A stretch of 64,000 nucleotides of DNA from Cyclobacterium sp. 1_MG-2023 (GCF_030546805.1 NZ_JAUOPC010000014.1:62001-126000), one strand, 5' to 3'; positions 27,137 to 37,277 are shown, numbered from the stretch's first letter. The notes: generated from the sequence alone by a model not told the origin. Numbers and translations are program-made.

Positions 27137-28168
27137 TTATTCTTCATTTATATAAATCTCTGCCAATTCCTTCAATTCAACAGGAAGATCAGCTACAAGA
27201 TCCGGATTACTTTTGATAAAAGGAGTTTGTTCTGCAAACCACTTTCTATATTCTTCAGGTTCAACAACCTTAATCACTTTCCGCATAGAGAAATGACCGG
27301 CACCACAAATCTCAGTACAGGCGATTTCAAATTCAAATTCTTCATCCCCCAATTCTGCACGCATTTCTTCAGTAGTTTTATTCGGCGTAAACCAGAATCT
27401 GGTAGGCATACCGGGTACAGCATCCATCTTCAAGCGCATATGTGGCGCAAATACTGAGTGCAATACATCCCTTGCCCTAATATTAAAGAGGACAGGCTCT
27501 CCTTTAGGAATTACCACATTCTGAGAAGGAAAATCGTCAAAGGAATTTTTATCAGTAAAATCTATACCTCTGGAATTGGTTGCAGTTGTAAGTCTATAAT
27601 CATAGTCTCCCAACTGTTGATCAGCACCTGGATATCTCACATCCCAAGCAAATTGATAACCCATAATCTCAACTACATGGGCATTTTCAGGAGCAGGGCT
27701 GGTAATATCTGACCAGGCTTTCCATCCGGAAATTACCAAGACAGTCAATACCACTGCCGGTACAAGTGTCCAAATAATCTCTAATTTGTTATTGTCAGGA
27801 TAAAAGGCAGCTCTTTTATTTTCTTTGTATTGATAATGGTAACTAAACCAGAACAAAAGAATATGTGTAAGGATGAAAATAAAGCCTGTTACAGCCATGG
27901 TAATCCAAAACAATTGATCTGTTACCACACCATGCTCAGAGGCAATAGGCAATTGGTAATTATCAAATTCTACTACCGAATAATAGACCATCCAAGCACC
28001 ACAGCCAATAAGAAATACCATGAAAAGAATGGCATTAGTTTTATTACTGGTTGTAGCTATTTTTTTATCAGAACCTTTAGCGACCGAAATCAAGGTTTGA
28101 ATTCTGTATACCATCCCAATCACCATGATCAGGAGTACTACACCTATTGAAATAAGAAATCCGTACAT
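27137..28168 (-). CDS. ctaC: Cytochrome c oxidase subunit II (CuA-bearing)
   Basis: The 343-residue protein has three predicted N-terminal hydrophobic segments and a periplasmic cupredoxin domain. CuA ligands are present: His in DVLHSVFAPHM, then Cys284, Cys288, His292 and Met295 in CTEICGAGHFSM. Unlike many caa3 subunits II, it has no C-terminal cytochrome c domain (no CxxCH), so electrons must arrive from a separate cytochrome, most simply ActE or ActA of the complex encoded just upstream. The gap to actF is 24 bp. Confidence 0.95.
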   Translation of the reverse strand: MYGFLISIGVVLLIMVIGMVYRIQTLISVAKGSDKKIATTSNKTNAILFMVFLIGCGAWMVYYSVVEFDNYQLPIASEHGVVTDQLFWITMAVTGFIFILTHILLFWFSYHYQYKENKRAAFYPDNNKLEIIWTLVPAVVLTVLVISGWKAWSDITSPAPENAHVVEIMGYQFAWDVRYPGADQQLGDYDYRLTTATNSRGIDFTDKNSFDDFPSQNVVIPKGEPVLFNIRARDVLHSVFAPHMRLKMDAVPGMPTRFWFTPNKTTEEMRAELGDEEFEFEIACTEICGAGHFSMRKVIKVVEPEEYRKWFAEQTPFIKSNPDLVADLPVELKELAEIYINEE

Positions 28169-28192
28169 AATTATAACTGTTTCGGAATTAGA

Positions 28193-29476
28193 TTAAATGT
28201 GATGATGATAACTTTCCTCCAACATTGGGTGGTTTTTAGGAACCAGATTGTGTTTGGAAAGATTGGTCAACGCTACAAAAGCAAAAGCTGAAGCATAAAC
28301 TAACAACATTCCAATTTCCATCAAACCAACGCCTCCATTATGTCCTAAAGTACCCGGTTGAACCATCAAGAAGAAATCTACCCAATGACCAACAATAATT
28401 AGTGTACATACAAGTTTTAGGAAGATATTATGCCTTTTCGCATCCCTTGTCATTAGAACCAAAAATGGTAAAGCAAAGTTTAGAATTAGGTTAATAAATA
28501 TATAAGAACCATAAACATCACTTGAAAGTCTTTCTACGAAATAAACTGACTCTTCAGGAATATTGGCATAATAGATCAGCAAAAACTGAGAGAACCATAT
28601 ATAAGTCCAGAATATGGAGAAGGCAAAAACGAATTTACCAAGATCATGAATATGGTTTTGATTGATCATTTCTAGGTATCCCTGATCTTTCAAAAAGATA
28701 GTCACCAAAGTAATGGCAGATAAACCTGCAACAAACCATGAAGCAAATACATACCATCCAAACAAGGTAGAGAACCAGTGCGTATCTATAGACATCACCC
28801 AATCCCAAGCACTAATAGAGGAAGATACGGCAAAGAAAACCAAGAAAATAGCAGACCATTTTCTAATGGTATACCAATAGGAAGTTCCTCCATTTATATC
28901 TTCTTCATTAGAAAGTGTTCTAAGTTTATTGAAAAAGAAAACCCAAAATCCGAAGAACAAAACCATTCTTACGATATAAAAGATAGGGAATGAACCTTTC
29001 TCCATTGGCCAGTAAAAGAAGTTTCCTTTACCGTCAATGATCTTATCATAATGATCTCCGGCTTTGTCAAACACATAGCTATGCGTCCAGTGAAACAAAT
29101 CGTGGTTGGCTATGAAAAAGGTTACCAGCATTAATACAGCTGCAATAGGCAACCAATAGCCAAAGGACAACATGATTCTAAGTAATGCTGTAGACCATCC
29201 TGCCTGGGCAGCATATTGTATAGCAAAGAAGAATACACCAATAATGGCAATTCCTGTGAAATACACATTATTTATCCAAAGGTTGGCAAAAAGTCTCTGT
29301 GTCCAGTGAAAACCATGTCCACCCTCATCGCCATGACCATGTCCACCAGTGGCAGCCATGATTATACCAAATACCAATAAAAGTGCACCGATACCTCCTA
29401 GTATGAAAATCACTTTCTTTACCGCTGCGGTAAAATCAAATTTTTGATCCAAATTGTAGTTAGTTACCTGTGCCAT
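28193..29476 (-). CDS. actF: Alternative complex III membrane subunit ActF
   Basis: The 427-residue, ten-helix protein is related to NrfD/ActC. It starts with a His/Gly-rich loop (GGHGHGDEGGHGFHWTQRLF) after the first helix and contains FFANHDLFHWTHSYV-like and SAWDWVMSIDTHWFSTLFGW stretches typical of quinol:cytochrome c oxidoreductase ActF. It belongs to the membrane arm of alternative complex III, which oxidises menaquinol. Its start overlaps the actE stop by one base. Confidence 0.93.
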   Translation of the reverse strand: MAQVTNYNLDQKFDFTAAVKKVIFILGGIGALLLVFGIIMAATGGHGHGDEGGHGFHWTQRLFANLWINNVYFTGIAIIGVFFFAIQYAAQAGWSTALLRIMLSFGYWLPIAAVLMLVTFFIANHDLFHWTHSYVFDKAGDHYDKIIDGKGNFFYWPMEKGSFPIFYIVRMVLFFGFWVFFFNKLRTLSNEEDINGGTSYWYTIRKWSAIFLVFFAVSSSISAWDWVMSIDTHWFSTLFGWYVFASWFVAGLSAITLVTIFLKDQGYLEMINQNHIHDLGKFVFAFSIFWTYIWFSQFLLIYYANIPEESVYFVERLSSDVYGSYIFINLILNFALPFLVLMTRDAKRHNIFLKLVCTLIIVGHWVDFFLMVQPGTLGHNGGVGLMEIGMLLVYASAFAFVALTNLSKHNLVPKNHPMLEESYHHHI

Positions 29477-30102
29477 TATTGCTTCTGAATTTCTTGTTTA
29501 ACATAGTGTACAATTTTCCACCTTCTGTCAGCAGTAATCTGCGAACCGTGAGCTCCCATTCTACCTTTTCCATGAGTGATTACATGGAAAATATGGCCTT
29601 CAGGTAAATTAATATAGGCTCCACCTTTTAGGTTGGCTACCCCACCGATAACCATACCTGGTTTACCATCTCCTTCTCCACCACTACCATGGCAGGGAGA
29701 ACAGTATTGGGTGAATAGTCGCTTGCCATCGGCCAATACTTCATCAGTAAGAGGGATTGGATTTTGTACAGCAGCGGCACCTTCTAAATCTGCCACCCTT
29801 AACCTATAAGGTAAAATACCCTCTTTATTTCTAGGTACAGTATTAGGAACAGGTTCTCTCATGTTCATGCCATGAGGATTGTTAATATTACTGTTAAAGA
29901 ATTCTCCTTTTTCATCCTCTCTAGTGGAAATCCAATCTCCTTCTTCTTCACTAGTGATTTGGCTTAAGCCTTCATAAGGAACTGAATGGTACATCTGAGG
30001 AGCATACTCCGTTCCCGGATAATCACCCTCAGCTTTGCAGGAAGCAAATCCTAAGGATATCCCCACTACAGCTATTGAATATATTGATGATAAAATTTTC
30101 AT
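29476..30102 (-). CDS. actE: Alternative complex III monoheme cytochrome c ActE
   Basis: The 208-residue protein has a lipoprotein signal (lipobox GFASC) and one heme c motif, CSPCH in LFTQYCSPCHGSGGEGDG, with a distal region NLKGGAYINLPEGHIFHVIT that suits a class I cytochrome. ActE takes electrons from ActA and passes them to the terminal oxidase or a soluble carrier. The gene overlaps actF by one base and follows actD by 14 bp. Confidence 0.93.
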   Translation of the reverse strand: MKILSSIYSIAVVGISLGFASCKAEGDYPGTEYAPQMYHSVPYEGLSQITSEEEGDWISTREDEKGEFFNSNINNPHGMNMREPVPNTVPRNKEGILPYRLRVADLEGAAAVQNPIPLTDEVLADGKRLFTQYCSPCHGSGGEGDGKPGMVIGGVANLKGGAYINLPEGHIFHVITHGKGRMGAHGSQITADRRWKIVHYVKQEIQKQ

Positions 30103-30116
30103 TTGCTACAGATTAC

Positions 30117-30647
30117 TTATTCAAAACTTTTACTGTTCACCTCCGTTGCTCCTGAATTCTTAAGAGCACCTTTAATTATTTCCAAATCAACAGCTGCATT
30201 ATTGGCGATATCTATGGCCATAACGTGCTTGTCATCAGTACTTCTCAAGTCAAATATTCTTGGTTGTCCCCAGGGTTTAAGATTACTGCTAACCATAAAT
30301 ACTGTGACCATACCAAAAGCTGCAACAAGAACAGTTAACTCGAAAGATACAGGAATGAAATCAGGGAAAGCGGCATGATCCTTGCCACCTATAATCATTG
30401 GCCAGTCAAATTTCATCATATAAAATTGCATGGTCAATGCCAAAGTAGTTCCTAGCAAGCCAAAAAGGAATGCCGCAATTGGCAACCTACTTCTTCGGTA
30501 ACCCAATTCTTCCTCTAGTCCATGAACAGGATAAGGAGAGAATACCTCGTGTATTTTGATTCCTGCAGCTCTTATCTCTCTGACAGCATTCTTAAGAATG
30601 TCCTCATCATCAAAGATCCCCAGGATAAAGTTTTTGTCTCTTTCCAT
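30117..30647 (-). CDS. actD: Alternative complex III subunit ActD (DUF3341)
   Basis: The 176-residue protein has the DUF3341 start NFILGIFDDEDILKNAVREI followed by EVFSPYPVHGLEE, then two membrane segments (IAAFLFGLLGTTLALTMQFY and FELTVLVAAFGMVTVFMV) enclosing the WPMIIGGKDHAAFPDFIP loop. ActD is a structural membrane subunit. It begins 2 bp after actC. Confidence 0.94.
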   Translation of the reverse strand: MERDKNFILGIFDDEDILKNAVREIRAAGIKIHEVFSPYPVHGLEEELGYRRSRLPIAAFLFGLLGTTLALTMQFYMMKFDWPMIIGGKDHAAFPDFIPVSFELTVLVAAFGMVTVFMVSSNLKPWGQPRIFDLRSTDDKHVMAIDIANNAAVDLEIIKGALKNSGATEVNSKSFE

Positions 30648-30649
30648 GA

Positions 30650-32014
30650 TTATTTAATTATTTTTTCAGATGAAGATTTCAATACAGATTTGATCTCTGC
30701 CATGTTGATCACTGGGAAGAACTTGGCGAACAATAAGAACGCTGTGAAAAAGAAACCAAAAGTAAACATATAAACTCCTACGTCCGTAATTGTGGGGTAA
30801 AACATAACCCAAGAAGAAGGAAGATAATCTCTATGAAGTGAGGTAACGATAATTACAAACCTTTCAAACCACATTCCAATGTTCACAATAAGTGAAAGGA
30901 TAAAAGTAGCAACTATAGACGTTCTGATCTTTTTGAACCAGAACAATTGAGGAGAAATAACATTGCAGGTCATCATGGACCAGTAAGCCCACCAATAAGG
31001 ACCAAACATCCTGTTAACAAAAGCATATTGCTCTGCAGCTACACCTGAATACCAAGCGATAAAGAACTCTGTGATATAGGCAATACCTACGATAGAACCT
31101 GTAATGATGATTACTATATTCATCAATTCAATATGTCCCATTGTGATATAGTCTTCAAGTTTAAAAACTTTTCTAGTGACAATCATCAAGGTCAATACCA
31201 TTGCAAAACCTGAGAAAATCGCACCTGCCACAAAATATGGAGGGAAGATTGTAGTGTGCCATCCGGGAATTACTGAAGTGGCAAAGTCAAAGGATACAAT
31301 CGTATGTACTGAAAGTACAAGGGGTGTAGCCAAACCTGCCAATATTAGCGATACACTTTCATACCTCATCCAAGTTTTGGCACCGCCATCCCATCCGAAG
31401 CTCAAAGCTCCGTAAATGGTGTTTCGTATACCTGTTGCCCTGTCTCTAATGGTGGCGAAATCAGGAATCAAACCGATATACCAGAATACCAAGGATACAG
31501 AAAAGTAAGTGGATATGGCGAAAACATCCCATAACAAAGGGGAGTTAAAGTTTACCCACAAAGAACCAAATGTATTGGGAAGCGGAAGGGCCCAAATTGC
31601 ACCGATCCAAGGTCTCCCCATGTGTATCAAAGGGAAAACTGCGGCACAAATTACAGCAAAAATTGTCATGGCTTCCGCTGCTCGGTTAATGGATGTTCTC
31701 CATTTTTGTCTGAAAAGCAATAATACTGCGGATATAAGTGTACCTGCGTGACCAATACCTACCCACCAAACGAAGTTGGTAATATCCCAGGCCCAGCCAA
31801 CAGTTTTATTAAGTCCCCACATTCCTATTCCTTCCCACAGTGTAGCTACCAGTGCTAAACTGCCGAGCAAAAGTACAGTCAAGGATACTGCCAATCCTAG
31901 GAGCCAACCTTTGGTTGGTTTTCCTTCTACATGCCTGGCAATATCATTGGTGACGTCCTTGTAAGTCTTACCGCCGGTAATAAGCGGATCGCGTACGGGT
32001 GAAGTAACCTGCAT
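30650..32014 (-). CDS. actC: Alternative complex III quinol-binding membrane subunit ActC (NrfD family)
   Basis: The 454-residue, roughly ten-helix protein is of the NrfD/PsrC family. [20 protein letters not shown] carries the conserved [10 protein letters not shown] signature, and [20 protein letters not shown] and [20 protein letters not shown] are also typical. ActC forms the quinol oxidation site next to ActB on the periplasmic side. It is followed closely by actD and preceded by actB at 19 bp. Confidence 0.95.
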   Translation of the reverse strand: MQVTSPVRDPLITGGKTYKDVTNDIARHVEGKPTKGWLLGLAVSLTVLLLGSLALVATLWEGIGMWGLNKTVGWAWDITNFVWWVGIGHAGTLISAVLLLFRQKWRTSINRAAEAMTIFAVICAAVFPLIHMGRPWIGAIWALPLPNTFGSLWVNFNSPLLWDVFAISTYFSVSLVFWYIGLIPDFATIRDRATGIRNTIYGALSFGWDGGAKTWMRYESVSLILAGLATPLVLSVHTIVSFDFATSVIPGWHTTIFPPYFVAGAIFSGFAMVLTLMIVTRKVFKLEDYITMGHIELMNIVIIITGSIVGIAYITEFFIAWYSGVAAEQYAFVNRMFGPYWWAYWSMMTCNVISPQLFWFKKIRTSIVATFILSLIVNIGMWFERFVIIVTSLHRDYLPSSWVMFYPTITDVGVYMFTFGFFFTAFLLFAKFFPVINMAEIKSVLKSSSEKIIK

Positions 32015-32033
32015 ATCTTATCGTTTTATTTTT

Positions 32034-35000
32034 TTAAGCTTCGTTTTTGTCCTTATTTCTGATCTTGGTAAAATACCAAACATTAGGGCTGACATTGATT
32101 TCCTCTAACACATGGTATGCTCTTTCCTCATTTACTTCCTTCAAAGCACTTGTGGAATTTTCTTCGACTTTAAGCATCTTAGAAACTTTAGATTGGGAAT
32201 CATTCATGTCACCAAAAACAAGGGCTTCAGTAGGACAAGCTACTGCGCAGGCAACATTCACATCACCGTCTTTAATTTTCCTTCCTTCACGTTTCGCAGT
32301 TAATTTACCTGCTTGAATACGTTGTACACACATGGAGCATTTCTCCATTACCCCTCTTGCTCTTACAGTCACATCAGGGTTGAGTACCATTTTACCCAAA
32401 TCATCATTCTGAGGAGTATTTACTCCTGCAAAATCTTTATTGTCATGGTATTTAAACCAGTTGAATCTTCTTACTTTATAAGGACAGTTGTTGGCACAAT
32501 ATCTGGTACCAATACAACGGTTGTAAGTCATTTGGTTGAGTCCTTCAGAACTGTGTGTGGTGGCAACCACAGGACATACAGTTTCACAAGGTGCATTGTT
32601 ACAATGCTGACACATCATAGGCTGGAAGGTAACTTCCGGATTGTCTGCTGCTTGCTCAAGTTCGGCATTTGAAGTAGCTCCTTCAGGAGAGCTATAGTAC
32701 CTGTCAATTCTAATCCAGGCCATTTCTCTTCTATTCAATACTTCTTCTTTCCCGACAACAGCCACATTATTCTCTACCTGACAAGCCACGGTACAAGCCG
32801 CACAACCTATACAAGAGTTCATGTCAATGGCCAAGCCCCAGTGGTGCTGACTGTATTTGTGGCCGGACCACAATGAAATTTTGCTAGGCTTAACAAATTC
32901 CCCGTCTTTATAAATTTCCGGGTGATACCTGCCTGCGCTGGCATCTTCTTTATATTCGCCCAAAGTAGCTTCCTGCACAACGAAATCCCTACCCATATAG
33001 GTTTGATGTGTTTGTGTTTGAGCTATTCTGTAACTTTCACCGGTAAGACTCACACTTACTCCTTCAGTGATATGGTATTCAACAAATCCTTTGTTGGCAT
33101 TAATAAGTGCGTATGCATTGACACCAATACCGTCTGCTACTCTACCTGCAGCAGTCCTTCCATAACCTAAAGCCAATCCAAAAGTACCATTGGCCTGTCC
33201 AGGTTGCACCAACACAGGAACAGTAAAGGTCTGTCCATTTGCAGAAACAGTGGCCAATTTAGTGGCACCTTCATGCATTTTAAGACCATTTTCATTGGCC
33301 CATTTTTGGGATACAGTTAAGTAATTGTCCCAGGTAGCTTTTGAAATAGGATCCGGCATCTCCTGCAACCAAGGGTTGTTGGCAAATGCTCCTGAGCCAA
33401 TACCTACTTTGGTATAAACAACCAATTCACTACCTGAACCCTGAGCCTGGTAAGCTTTGCCGATGGCTGCTGCTGCTGTAGCAACATCTCCTACTGCCTC
33501 TAATGCGGAAGCTTCACCTTCTTCAGAAGATTCAGAGATATAAACACCATCAAATAGGCATTTATCCCAGAAAGACTGAAAGTCTCCCTCGATTCCACTT
33601 TCAGCAAAATTAGCCTGCCATTCTTCTCTTATGAAATCATAATATGAAGTAGTGTTCCCGGCCCACTTTAAAAAGCTTTCAGGAGCTTGGCGAGTACTAA
33701 ACAAAGGAGAGATAACCGGCTGCGCCAAGCTATAAACTCCTTTTTTAGGATTGAAATCATTCCAAGATTCCAAGTAATGATGATCCGGAGCAAGATACTG
33801 AACCAGAGATGCAGTCTCGTCTTTAACTTCTGAAGTAGAAACTGAAACCTTAGCTTTGGCTATACCGGCAGCAATGGCTTGTCCACCTCCAAAATCATAA
33901 ACCGGGTTACAGTTGTAAAAGATTACTCCTCCAACTTTTCCGGCATTCAATTCTTTAACAAACTGATTCATTCTACTGTCATCTCCTTTTCGGAAATAAG
34001 CAGGATTTTCGAAATCCACAGTTTTATTGTTATTCTCTAAAAGCTCATTGATTGCATGCACAACCACTTGGACATTCGGATCATTGGATCCGGAAACAAC
34101 AAGTGATTTGCCTTTGTTGGCCCACAATTCGTTGGCTGCTTTTGAAAGATTGTTTAATTCTAAATTGCCTCCACCGGCAGTGCTAACCCCGGCCTTTTTG
34201 GCAATAAGGTTATACAAGGCCAAAACTGCAAGACCACTTTGAGAAGCAGTAATAGGCGTGCGGTAATCCGCATTAGAACCTGTAAGTGATAAGGTGGACT
34301 CAAACTGATAATGCCTGGACATATTAGGATTTTCTTTCGAAATTTTCCTTCCTTGTGCATATTGCCTAGCAAATTCAATTGGAGAAATCCATGAACCTAA
34401 AAAATCAGCCCCAAAGCTGACAATTACATTGGCCTTATCAAAATTATAAGAAGGAAGCACACTGCTTCCATAATAGGTTTCACTTGCTTTGGTGATACCA
34501 TAATTGGAAATTGGGTCATAAGTAATGACTTCAACATCTCCCATTTGGTCAGCGAATACTTTTATCGCCCTGTTTGTGCTCGGAGATAAAATGGTATTGC
34601 TAATGATTTTTATTGTTCCTGCACTTTTTAATTTGCCGGCTAACTCACCATCTAAAGCGGACCATTCAGCCGTTTTTCCTCCAATTTGAGGAGCCCTTAA
34701 TCTGGCCTCATCATATAGAGATAAAACAGAGCCTTCTACAATGGCATTGGTACCTCCTTTGGTGATTGGTGACAATTCATTGCCATCAATTTTAATCGGT
34801 CTACCTTCTCTGGTTTTAACTACCACCGAAGCGTAGTCTCCACCTTTGCTGAAAGTAGATGCATAATAATTAGGAACAGAAGGATTGATATCAACAGGTT
34901 TGTTAACATATGGAATGGCTTTCCTAACCGGAGCTTCACAAGCTGCTAAGGAGGCTGCCGCCACACTAAAACCCATCATTTTTAGAAAGTCCCTTCTAGT

Positions 35001-35132
35001 GGAGCTTCCGTCTTCTTTTTGATTGCTTTTTGAAGTAAAGCCGGGAAATTCCTGATCAGCATTTTTTACAAACTCGGGATCGTTTGTCAGCTGTTCTAAC
35101 CCTTTCCAATATGTCTTTTTATTTTCTTTCAT
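32034..35132 (-). CDS. actB: Alternative complex III iron-sulfur subunit ActB with Tat signal
   Basis: This 1032-residue protein combines a molybdopterin-oxidoreductase-like domain (about residues 80-720), known in this family to lack the cofactor, with a C-terminal four-cluster ferredoxin domain. Cluster cysteines appear in CIGCAACTVACQVENN, CQHCNNAPCETVCPV, CIGTRYCANNCPY and CSMCVQR with a later VACAVACPTEAL. The twin-arginine signal is unusually far from the start: STRRDFLKMMGFSVAA at residues 44-59, ending in a lipobox-like LAAC (Cys65). Such a delayed Tat signal is normal for Bacteroidota ActB. It passes electrons from quinol to the hemes of ActA. Confidence 0.95.
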   Translation of the reverse strand: MKENKKTYWKGLEQLTNDPEFVKNADQEFPGFTSKSNQKEDGSSTRRDFLKMMGFSVAAASLAACEAPVRKAIPYVNKPVDINPSVPNYYASTFSKGGDYASVVVKTREGRPIKIDGNELSPITKGGTNAIVEGSVLSLYDEARLRAPQIGGKTAEWSALDGELAGKLKSAGTIKIISNTILSPSTNRAIKVFADQMGDVEVITYDPISNYGITKASETYYGSSVLPSYNFDKANVIVSFGADFLGSWISPIEFARQYAQGRKISKENPNMSRHYQFESTLSLTGSNADYRTPITASQSGLAVLALYNLIAKKAGVSTAGGGNLELNNLSKAANELWANKGKSLVVSGSNDPNVQVVVHAINELLENNNKTVDFENPAYFRKGDDSRMNQFVKELNAGKVGGVIFYNCNPVYDFGGGQAIAAGIAKAKVSVSTSEVKDETASLVQYLAPDHHYLESWNDFNPKKGVYSLAQPVISPLFSTRQAPESFLKWAGNTTSYYDFIREEWQANFAESGIEGDFQSFWDKCLFDGVYISESSEEGEASALEAVGDVATAAAAIGKAYQAQGSGSELVVYTKVGIGSGAFANNPWLQEMPDPISKATWDNYLTVSQKWANENGLKMHEGATKLATVSANGQTFTVPVLVQPGQANGTFGLALGYGRTAAGRVADGIGVNAYALINANKGFVEYHITEGVSVSLTGESYRIAQTQTHQTYMGRDFVVQEATLGEYKEDASAGRYHPEIYKDGEFVKPSKISLWSGHKYSQHHWGLAIDMNSCIGCAACTVACQVENNVAVVGKEEVLNRREMAWIRIDRYYSSPEGATSNAELEQAADNPEVTFQPMMCQHCNNAPCETVCPVVATTHSSEGLNQMTYNRCIGTRYCANNCPYKVRRFNWFKYHDNKDFAGVNTPQNDDLGKMVLNPDVTVRARGVMEKCSMCVQRIQAGKLTAKREGRKIKDGDVNVACAVACPTEALVFGDMNDSQSKVSKMLKVEENSTSALKEVNEERAYHVLEEINVSPNVWYFTKIRNKDKNEA

Positions 35133-35164
35133 TTTATATTAAAGAAAAGAATGTTCGTAAAGAT

Positions 35165-36433
35165 TTAATAGTGACACTTTGCACATTCCAAACCACCAAT
35201 GTCTTTGACTTTCAAAGCATCTTTGGATTCTGAATGCAATTGCACGAGTTTATCGTAATACTCATTGCCTTGAGTGGTAATTTCCGTGTTTCTATGGCAG
35301 TCAATACACCAACCCATGGTCAATGCACTGTGCTGAGAAACAACTTCCATTTCCTCTATAGGACCATGACAAGTTTGACATTCGATCCCTCCTACAGCAA
35401 CGTGTTGGGAGTGATTGAAATAAGCCAAATCAGGAAGGTTATGCACCCTTACCCATTCAATAGGTTGATTGTTATCTACCGCATCGTATATTTTAGCAAT
35501 TTCCGGAGAAACGCCCTCTTTGCCTTCCACATTTTGAATGTGCATGTGACAGTTCATACAGATGTTTGCAGAAGGAATATTTGCAGATTTTCCAATTTCT
35601 ACACCTGTATGGCAATATTGACAAGGGATTTCGTATTGTCCGGCATGAAGTTCGTGTGAGTAAGCAATCGGCTGACTAGGTGCATAGCCTTGCTGCACGC
35701 CCACCGTATATAATCCGTTTATGGCGGTCTTTACTACAAAGGCAAGAACAATCGCCGTAACGATGATAATCATACCATCACTTTTGAAGATGCCTTTATA
35801 ATCTGTCTTTTGATTGATAAACTCTTTATCATCCTCATCCAGATTTTCGCTTTTGTTCATGTATTTGGTCAATACTGAAACAATAAGTCCCAAAACAACC
35901 AATACCAATACAAGAACGATTACAAGGACTACCAAGATTATGGTTAGGTATTCATTGGGAATTCCTCCACCTGAACCTGTTGCTTCTCCACCCTCGGCTG
36001 TTGCTCCGGCTTCGGCAGCAGCAGGATCTGCTTTGTCGCCATATTCAATGTAAGAAAGTAAATTCGTTAGGTCATCGTCACTCAAAAAATCATGAGAAGG
36101 CATAACCGTGTTATTGAATTCTTTGAAAAGAGCTACTGCATCAGCATCTCCTCCTTGAACCAATACCTGAGAGTTGGTGATAAATTGTTTTGCCCAGTCC
36201 AACTCCCTTCTATCAGTAACTCCTCTAAGCGCCGGACCGACCAATTTCTGATCCAGTCTATGGCAGGTTTTACAGTTGGCATTAAAAATGGACTGACCCG
36301 CGGATATAGCTTCTTCGCTATCCGGAATTTCAGGGTCCACCGCATATGCCTGAATTCCTGAAAATAGGAATATCAGGACCAACAGATGGCATACGCGAAT
36401 TGAAACCCCTAATATTGAGCGTTTGATCGACAT
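35165..36433 (-). CDS. actA: Alternative complex III multiheme cytochrome ActA fused to a cytochrome c domain
   Basis: The 422-residue protein has a signal peptide (VCHLLVLIFLFSGIQAYA), a monoheme domain with CKTCH at residues 54-58 and a later Met-rich VMPSHDF loop, two membrane segments near residues 165-190 and 220-245, and a C-terminal pentaheme domain with CQYCH, CMNCH, CQTCH, CIDCH and CAKCH (the last at the C-terminus). That makes six heme c sites. Typical ActA has five, so the extra N-terminal cytochrome domain is a fusion seen in Bacteroidota. It is the first gene of the respiratory operon. Confidence 0.94.
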   Translation of the reverse strand: MSIKRSILGVSIRVCHLLVLIFLFSGIQAYAVDPEIPDSEEAISAGQSIFNANCKTCHRLDQKLVGPALRGVTDRRELDWAKQFITNSQVLVQGGDADAVALFKEFNNTVMPSHDFLSDDDLTNLLSYIEYGDKADPAAAEAGATAEGGEATGSGGGIPNEYLTIILVVLVIVLVLVLVVLGLIVSVLTKYMNKSENLDEDDKEFINQKTDYKGIFKSDGMIIIVTAIVLAFVVKTAINGLYTVGVQQGYAPSQPIAYSHELHAGQYEIPCQYCHTGVEIGKSANIPSANICMNCHMHIQNVEGKEGVSPEIAKIYDAVDNNQPIEWVRVHNLPDLAYFNHSQHVAVGGIECQTCHGPIEEMEVVSQHSALTMGWCIDCHRNTEITTQGNEYYDKLVQLHSESKDALKVKDIGGLECAKCHY

Positions 36434-36482
36434 AGTTATGTATACTTTTTTCAGATTTTCTCAGTGCAATTCAAATTCCCCA

Positions 36483-36513
36483 CAAATGTACTACCCAACT
36501 TCTATTTTTCAAA
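36483..36513 (-). promoter_or_regulatory. Promoter of the actA-F/cta operon
   Basis: On the minus strand TTTG (36510-36513) and TACATTTG (36483-36490) are separated by exactly 19 bp, matching the Bacteroidota sigma consensus TTTG-N19-TAnnTTTG. The start codon of actA lies 50 bases further on. This is the best promoter match I found in the window. The rest of the 36434-36800 spacer shows nothing else I can support. Confidence 0.65.
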
Positions 36514-36800
36514 CTTGATCTTTACAGGGCAATAATCCATATCAAAAACTAAATATACTATTTAAAATATTCTCTATCAGTTATTTACAAGCCTTCACCT
36601 GAAGCAAAATTTAATTTAGAACCGTTATAAATAGACCTGTTTTTCAATATTTTAAAAATTATTGTTGAACGCATCAACAGACATTTCGTTACAAACGGGT
36701 TTTTGGCCCAAAGTTTAGTGTCATCCTATTAACATTTTTTTACTAATAGCTTTGAAAAGCCAATTATAAATGCCTAAATTTGCGCTTCGCTATTGAAAAT

Positions 36801-36871
36801 GGTCGAGTGGCCGAGTGGCTAGGCAGAGGTCTGCAAAACCTTGTACAGCGGTTCGAATCCGCTCTCGACCT
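36801..36871 (+). tRNA. tRNA-Cys (GCA)
   Basis: The cloverleaf folds fully: acceptor GGTCGAG pairs with CTCGACC; D arm GCC/GGC; anticodon arm GAGGT-CTGCAAA-ACCTT with anticodon GCA; T arm AGCGG-TTCGAAT-CCGCT. The discriminator is T at 36871 and CCA follows in the genome (36872-36874). It is a single tRNA gene, on the plus strand, between the divergent actA promoter and the TonB receptor pair. Confidence 0.97.
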
Positions 36872-36874
36872 CCA

Positions 36875-36905
36875 AAGGCATCCTTTTGCAAGGATGCCTT
36901 TTTTT
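36875..36905 (+). terminator. Rho-independent terminator of tRNA-Cys
   Basis: A perfect 11-bp stem, AAGGCATCCTT with AAGGATGCCTT, encloses a 4-base loop and is followed by T5. It begins one base after the tRNA CCA. Confidence 0.92.
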
Positions 36906-36976
36906 ATTGATTTATTCCAAAATTCGCTCCCCCTTAGCTTAGGAATTCCATCCCTTGCTCCTTCAAATTTCCTTAT

Positions 36977-37014
36977 AAAAAAATGATTCTTCCGACAAGG
37001 CGAAAGAATCATTT
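36977..37014 (-). terminator. Terminator-like hairpin, minus strand
   Basis: The arms AAATGATTCTTCCG and CGAAAGAATCATTT pair over 13 of 14 positions around a 6-base loop and are followed on the minus strand by a 7-T run. It probably ends the TonB receptor/thioredoxin transcript, whose last stop codon lies 264 bp earlier. The interval 37015-37277 between them holds no gene I can support. Confidence 0.65.
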
Positions 37015-37277
37015 ATTTATTGAACAGACCAAAATAATCATTCACTGAATCACAAAAAAATAATCCTGTCATGAAATGCCTTATACTGAATAGGTTAAAA
37101 CTTATACAGGCTATGTATTCAACTGATTATCTAGAGTTTAAAGCATATTAAATTTGCTTAAAATTGGACTTTATCAACAATAAACGAAGCCTTAACCCGC
37201 CAGCTCAAAAGAATCATCTTACCATTTATCAATTCCCATAATTAGTATAGAAAAAACATTTAGCCAAATGATTATTA

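Noticed and set aside
32034-35132. ActB as a true molybdenum enzyme (formate or nitrate type)
   Set aside because: Gene order actABCDEF and the four-cluster ferredoxin tail mark it as alternative complex III, whose molybdopterin-like domain is known to carry no cofactor.
36764-37012. Minus-strand open frame of 82 codons
   Set aside because: It runs antisense through the tRNA-Cys and two terminators; composition is explained by those elements.
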